DNA of 64,000 bases from positions 496,001-560,000 of the forward strand of contig NZ_CP123620.1 of the NCBI RefSeq assembly GCF_029873215.1. Reading direction: 5' to 3'. Each line of letters starts with the position of its first letter. The first letter of the stretch is position 1. Below the pieces are notes generated by a model. It saw only the letters and a list, made by a program, of their open reading frames with translations, had not been told where the DNA came from and did not search any database. This DNA is from Nocardioides sp. BP30 (GTDB lineage: Bacteria; Actinomycetota; Actinomycetes; Propionibacteriales; Nocardioidaceae). Below, one piece after another: positions 61,218-64,000 of this stretch. Position numbers and translations under genes: made by a program.

Positions 61218-61254
61218 CTGCAACCAGTTCGAGAGCCCACCCGAAAGGTGAGAC

Positions 61255-62247
61255 ATGAGCAGCGCCCGCGCCGTCGACACGGCGACACCCCGCCAGGAGG
61301 TGGTTCCGGCCCCACGGGGTGAGGAGGCCGCCCGGGAGCTCGCCGGCCGACCGGTGACCCCGCGCCGCCACTACGGCTGGTGGATCGCCTCGGTGGTGGT
61401 CCTGGCCCTGCTCGCCGAGCTGGTCCTCAACATCGCCCACAACGACGCCTGGGAGTGGGGCAGGTTCGGCCACTACTTCACGCTCGACGTGGTGCGTCAC
61501 GGGGTGTTCCTGACGCTGGAGCTGACGGCCCTCAGCGCTGTGCTCGGCCTCGTGGGCGGGGTCGTCCTGGCGCTCGCCCGGCTCTCCGGCAACGGCCTGT
61601 TCAGCGGGCTGAGCTGGCTCTACATCTGGTTCTTCCGGTCGCTGCCGCTCAACGTGCTGCTGATCCTGCTGTTCAACCTGGCCTACTTCTTCCCCCACGT
61701 GGGGCTCAAGCTGCCCTTCCTGCCGACGCTCTTCGGCCACGACACGGTCTCGATGGCGCCCTTCGCCTGGGGACTCATCGGCCTGTCGCTCAACGAGGCC
61801 GCCTTCGCCGCGGAGCTGATCCGTGGCGGCATCCTCTCGGTCGATCCCGGGCAGATCGAGGCGGCCAACGCCCTCGGCCTGCCCCCCTCGCGGCGGCTGC
61901 GCCGGGTCGTCCTGCCGCAGGCGCTGCGCACGATCGTCCCGGGTTACGTCAATCAGCTGGTGGGGCTGGTCAAGGGCACCTCGCTGGTCTACTTCGTCTC
62001 GCTGGTCGACCTGTTCGGCATCGTCAACCAGCTGGAGAGCACCAACCCGCAGGACGTGGTGCCGATCCTGATGGTCGGTGTCGCGTGGTACCTCGTCATC
62101 GCCGCCGTGCTGACAGTGGTGCAGTTCTACGTCGAGCGCTTCTTCGCCAGGGGCGCGGTGCGGACGCTGCCCCGCACGCCGTTCCAGCGCCTGGTCGACG
62201 GGCTCAAGCAGGCGCGGCTGCGGCTCGCCGAGGCGGTGACACGATGA
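61255..62247 (+). CDS. Polar amino-acid ABC transporter permease
   Basis: 330 residues. About 40 hydrophilic residues, then around six helices. WFFRSLPLNVLLILLFNLAYFFPHVGLKLPFLPTLFGHD is typical of the HisMQ/GlnP type. EAA loop: AFAAELIRGGILSVDPGQIEAANALGLPPSRRLRRVVLPQALRTIVPGYVNQLVGLVKGTSLVYFVSLVDLF. Ribosome site GGTGAG before the ATG. Transcribed away from the monooxygenase operon from a shared promoter. Confidence 0.92.
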   Translation: MSSARAVDTATPRQEVVPAPRGEEAARELAGRPVTPRRHYGWWIASVVVLALLAELVLNIAHNDAWEWGRFGHYFTLDVVRHGVFLTLELTALSAVLGLVGGVVLALARLSGNGLFSGLSWLYIWFFRSLPLNVLLILLFNLAYFFPHVGLKLPFLPTLFGHDTVSMAPFAWGLIGLSLNEAAFAAELIRGGILSVDPGQIEAANALGLPPSRRLRRVVLPQALRTIVPGYVNQLVGLVKGTSLVYFVSLVDLFGIVNQLESTNPQDVVPILMVGVAWYLVIAAVLTVVQFYVERFFARGAVRTLPRTPFQRLVDGLKQARLRLAEAVTR

Positions 62248-63029
62248 GCGCGCTTACCGCCGTCCCGTCCGTCCCGGCGGTGGAGATCCGCAACGCCCAC
62301 AAGGCCTTCGGCGGTGCCGAGGTCATCCGCGGGATCGACCTCTCCCTGCCCACGGGCGGGGTCACGGTGATCCTGGGCCCGTCGGGCTCGGGCAAGTCGA
62401 CCCTGCTGCGCGCCATCAACCACCTCGAGCCCCTCGACCTCGGGTACGTCGCCGTCCACGGTGAGCTGATCGGCGTGCACGAGCGCCGCGGGCGGCTGCA
62501 CGAGCTGCCGGCCGCGGTGGTCCGGCGCCAGCGCACCCGGATCGGATTCGTCGCGCAGAGCTTCAACCTCTTCCCGAACCTGACCGTCGCGGAGAACGTC
62601 GCCGAGCCGCTGCTCGCCCACAAGCGGGCCGGCAAGGAGGAGGCCCGCGCCCGCGCCCTCGCGCTGCTGAGCCGGGTCGGGCTCGGGGAGCGCGGCGATG
62701 CCTACCCGCGCCAGCTCTCCGGCGGTCAGCAGCAACGGGTCGCCATCGCGCGTGCCCTGGCGCTGCAACCGGAGGTGCTGCTGTTCGACGAGCCCACCTC
62801 GGCGCTGGATCCCGAGCTGGTGGGCGAGGTGCTGGCGGTCATCCGCGAGCTGGCCACCGACGGCCGCACGCTGGTCATCGTCTCGCACGAGATCGGCTTC
62901 GCCCGCGAGGTCGCCGACCACGTGGTCTTCATCGACGGCGGCGTGGTCGTCGAGCAGGGGCCGCCCAGCCGGGTGATCGACCACCCGACCGAGGCGCGCA
63001 CCAGGGAGTTCCTCGGCAAGGTCCTCTGA
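62244..63029 (+). CDS. Polar amino-acid ABC transporter ATP-binding protein
   Basis: 261 residues. Walker A GPSGSGKST, Q-loop GFVAQSFNLFPNLTV, signature LSGGQQQRVAIARAL, Walker B VLLFDEPTSALDPE, H-loop SHEI. An insertion of about 15 residues (IGVHERRGRLHELPAAVVRRQ) before the Q-loop is as in HisP-like proteins. ATGA overlap with the permease; the binding-protein gene starts 98 bp later in the same direction. Confidence 0.95.
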   Translation: MSALTAVPSVPAVEIRNAHKAFGGAEVIRGIDLSLPTGGVTVILGPSGSGKSTLLRAINHLEPLDLGYVAVHGELIGVHERRGRLHELPAAVVRRQRTRIGFVAQSFNLFPNLTVAENVAEPLLAHKRAGKEEARARALALLSRVGLGERGDAYPRQLSGGQQQRVAIARALALQPEVLLFDEPTSALDPELVGEVLAVIRELATDGRTLVIVSHEIGFAREVADHVVFIDGGVVVEQGPPSRVIDHPTEARTREFLGKVL

Positions 63030-63127
63030 CCCTGCCGTCCGCCTCGCCCGGGCGGACCCGCGCCTATCCCCACGATTCCCCAGACCCGACCGGCACAGGG
63101 CCGGTGGGTGCGAACCCGAGGAGAACC

Positions 63128-64000
63128 ATGTCCATCGCCCGACCCTTCCGCCGCGGTCTCGGCGCGGCCGCGACCGCCGGCGTGCTCAGTGTGGCGCTCG
63201 CCGCCTGCGGCAGCAGCTCGGCGTCGGATGACGCCGCCGCGGGTGCAAGCCCTTCCACCGCGAGCGGGACCACGTCGGTGGCGATCGCCACCGCTGCCGG
63301 GCAGCAGTACAAGCTGACCCGCATCTCGGTGCCCGTGGTGGCATCGATCCGCCAGGAGCTGCCAGCGGCGATCCTCAAGAGCGGGGAGCTGACCATCGGC
63401 GAGGGCGCGCTGCCCTCCGGGTTCCCGCCGCTGGCCTACGTCGGCACCGACAACAAGACGTTCACCGGCGCGGAGCCGGATCTCGGCCGCCTGATCGCGG
63501 CGGTTCTCGGCCTCAAGCCGGTGATCAACAACTCGACGTGGGACAACCTCTTCGTCGGCATCGACTCGGGCAAGAACGATGTCGGCTTCTCCAACATCAC
63601 CGTCACCGAGGAGCGCAAGCAGAAGTACGACTTCGCCTCCTACCGGCAGGACAACCTGGCGCTCGCCGTGAAGAAGGGCACCACCTGGACCTTCGACCGC
63701 AACGATCCGCGCGGCTATGAGGTCCTGGCCGGGAAGAAGGTCGCCGTCGGGTCCGGCACCAACCAGGAGAAGATCCTGCTGCACTGGCGCGACCTGCTGA
63801 AGAAGGAGGGCAAGACGCTCGAGGTGAAGTACTTCGCCGACGACACCTCGGCCTGGACGGCGCTGGCGTCGGGCCAGATCGATGCCTACTTCGGCCCCAA
63901 CCCCGGCATCGCCTACCAGGAGTCCATCACCAAGGGCACGCCGAAGGAGGTCGCCACCGCCGGCACCTACTCCGGTGCCGGGGCGTCGCTGCAGGGTCTG
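63128..64000 (+). CDS. Amino-acid ABC transporter substrate-binding lipoprotein, 3' end outside window
   Basis: 291 codons visible, still open at the window end. Signal peptide with lipobox ALAAC (Cys27), Ser/Ala-rich linker, then the SBP_bac_3 fold: ELTIGEGALPSGFPPLAYVGTDNKTFTGAEPDLGRLIAAVLGLKP, WDNLFVGIDSGKNDVGFSNITVTEERKQKYDFASYRQDNLALAVKKG, KKVAVGSGTNQEKILLHW, TALASGQIDAYFGPNPGIAY. GAGGAG precedes the ATG. It should deliver an amino-acid-like ligand to the permease/ATPase just upstream, completing an importer paired with the monooxygenases. Confidence 0.92.
   Translation, partial: MSIARPFRRGLGAAATAGVLSVALAACGSSSASDDAAAGASPSTASGTTSVAIATAAGQQYKLTRISVPVVASIRQELPAAILKSGELTIGEGALPSGFPPLAYVGTDNKTFTGAEPDLGRLIAAVLGLKPVINNSTWDNLFVGIDSGKNDVGFSNITVTEERKQKYDFASYRQDNLALAVKKGTTWTFDRNDPRGYEVLAGKKVAVGSGTNQEKILLHWRDLLKKEGKTLEVKYFADDTSAWTALASGQIDAYFGPNPGIAYQESITKGTPKEVATAGTYSGAGASLQGL

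Noticed and set aside
63035..63060. TCCGCC/GGGCGGA hairpin between the ABC ATPase and binding-protein genes
   Set aside because: Short stem expected by chance at this GC content; could attenuate but there is no further support.

Overview
The window is one contiguous stretch of very GC-rich actinobacterial chromosome. Several features point to an actinomycete of the Nocardioides/Nocardioidaceae type: many GTG starts, GTGA/ATGA stop-start overlaps, a DinB-type thiol (mycothiol) transferase-like protein, six luciferase-like flavin or F420 oxidoreductases, a DUF4446 protein, and many genes that look leaderless, with a TAnnnT -10 box 6-8 nt before the start codon. The genus is inference; no rRNA or tRNA gene is present. 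I see no insertion sequence, prophage, CRISPR array or replication origin. Coding density is about 95 percent and no intergenic gap exceeds 300 bases.

Layout. 1-11 kb: housekeeping and metabolism. It holds a truncated PAP2/diacylglycerol kinase fusion, pheA, a GDT1 cation transporter, a cNMP-binding protein coupled to a class III adenylate cyclase, a SEC-C protein, a luciferase-like oxidoreductase, a glycerophosphodiesterase, an Fpg/Nei glycosylase, a rhodanese and aat. 11-19 kb: two divergent operons around a 35-bp near-perfect palindrome. Leftward run a sterol-desaturase-like hydroxylase, a sulfotransferase, an unknown protein and a second sulfotransferase. Rightward run a TetR regulator, an FMN alpha-hydroxyacid oxidase and a YibE/F membrane protein. 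19-25 kb: an MFS exporter divergent from a TetR-psuK-psuG operon, then an ECF sigma factor with a SnoaL-like tail and an F420-type oxidoreductase. 25-42 kb: transporters, an M3 peptidase, YceI, a tiny protein, a DEAD-box helicase, a class B penicillin-binding lipoprotein, an aldehyde dehydrogenase, a LuxR regulator, a pirin, a glycoside hydrolase 1 homologue with a degenerate active site, and a HIT protein.

42-55 kb: a 2,4-dienoyl-CoA reductase-type enzyme, a complete amino-acid ABC importer, and a fatty-acid oxidation block (trifunctional-type FadB-like protein, thiolase, acyl-CoA dehydrogenase). A MerR regulator sits in that block, and its probable operator (TGACA-N7-TGTCA) occurs at both the thiolase promoter and the acyl-CoA dehydrogenase/MerR promoter. 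Next come an AurF-like diiron oxygenase with its TetR regulator behind a 27-bp palindrome, and a Baeyer-Villiger monooxygenase.

55-64 kb: the most interesting locus. Four luciferase-like FMN monooxygenase genes and a GNAT acetyltransferase form one leftward operon. It shares a compact divergent promoter with a rightward polar-amino-acid ABC importer (permease, ATPase, lipoprotein binding protein cut by the window end). This gene content resembles the Bacillus ytm/yxe operons for salvage of S-modified cysteines (uptake, N-acetylation, oxidative C-S cleavage). A sulfur-salvage role is therefore the best hypothesis, but the substrate is not shown by sequence alone.
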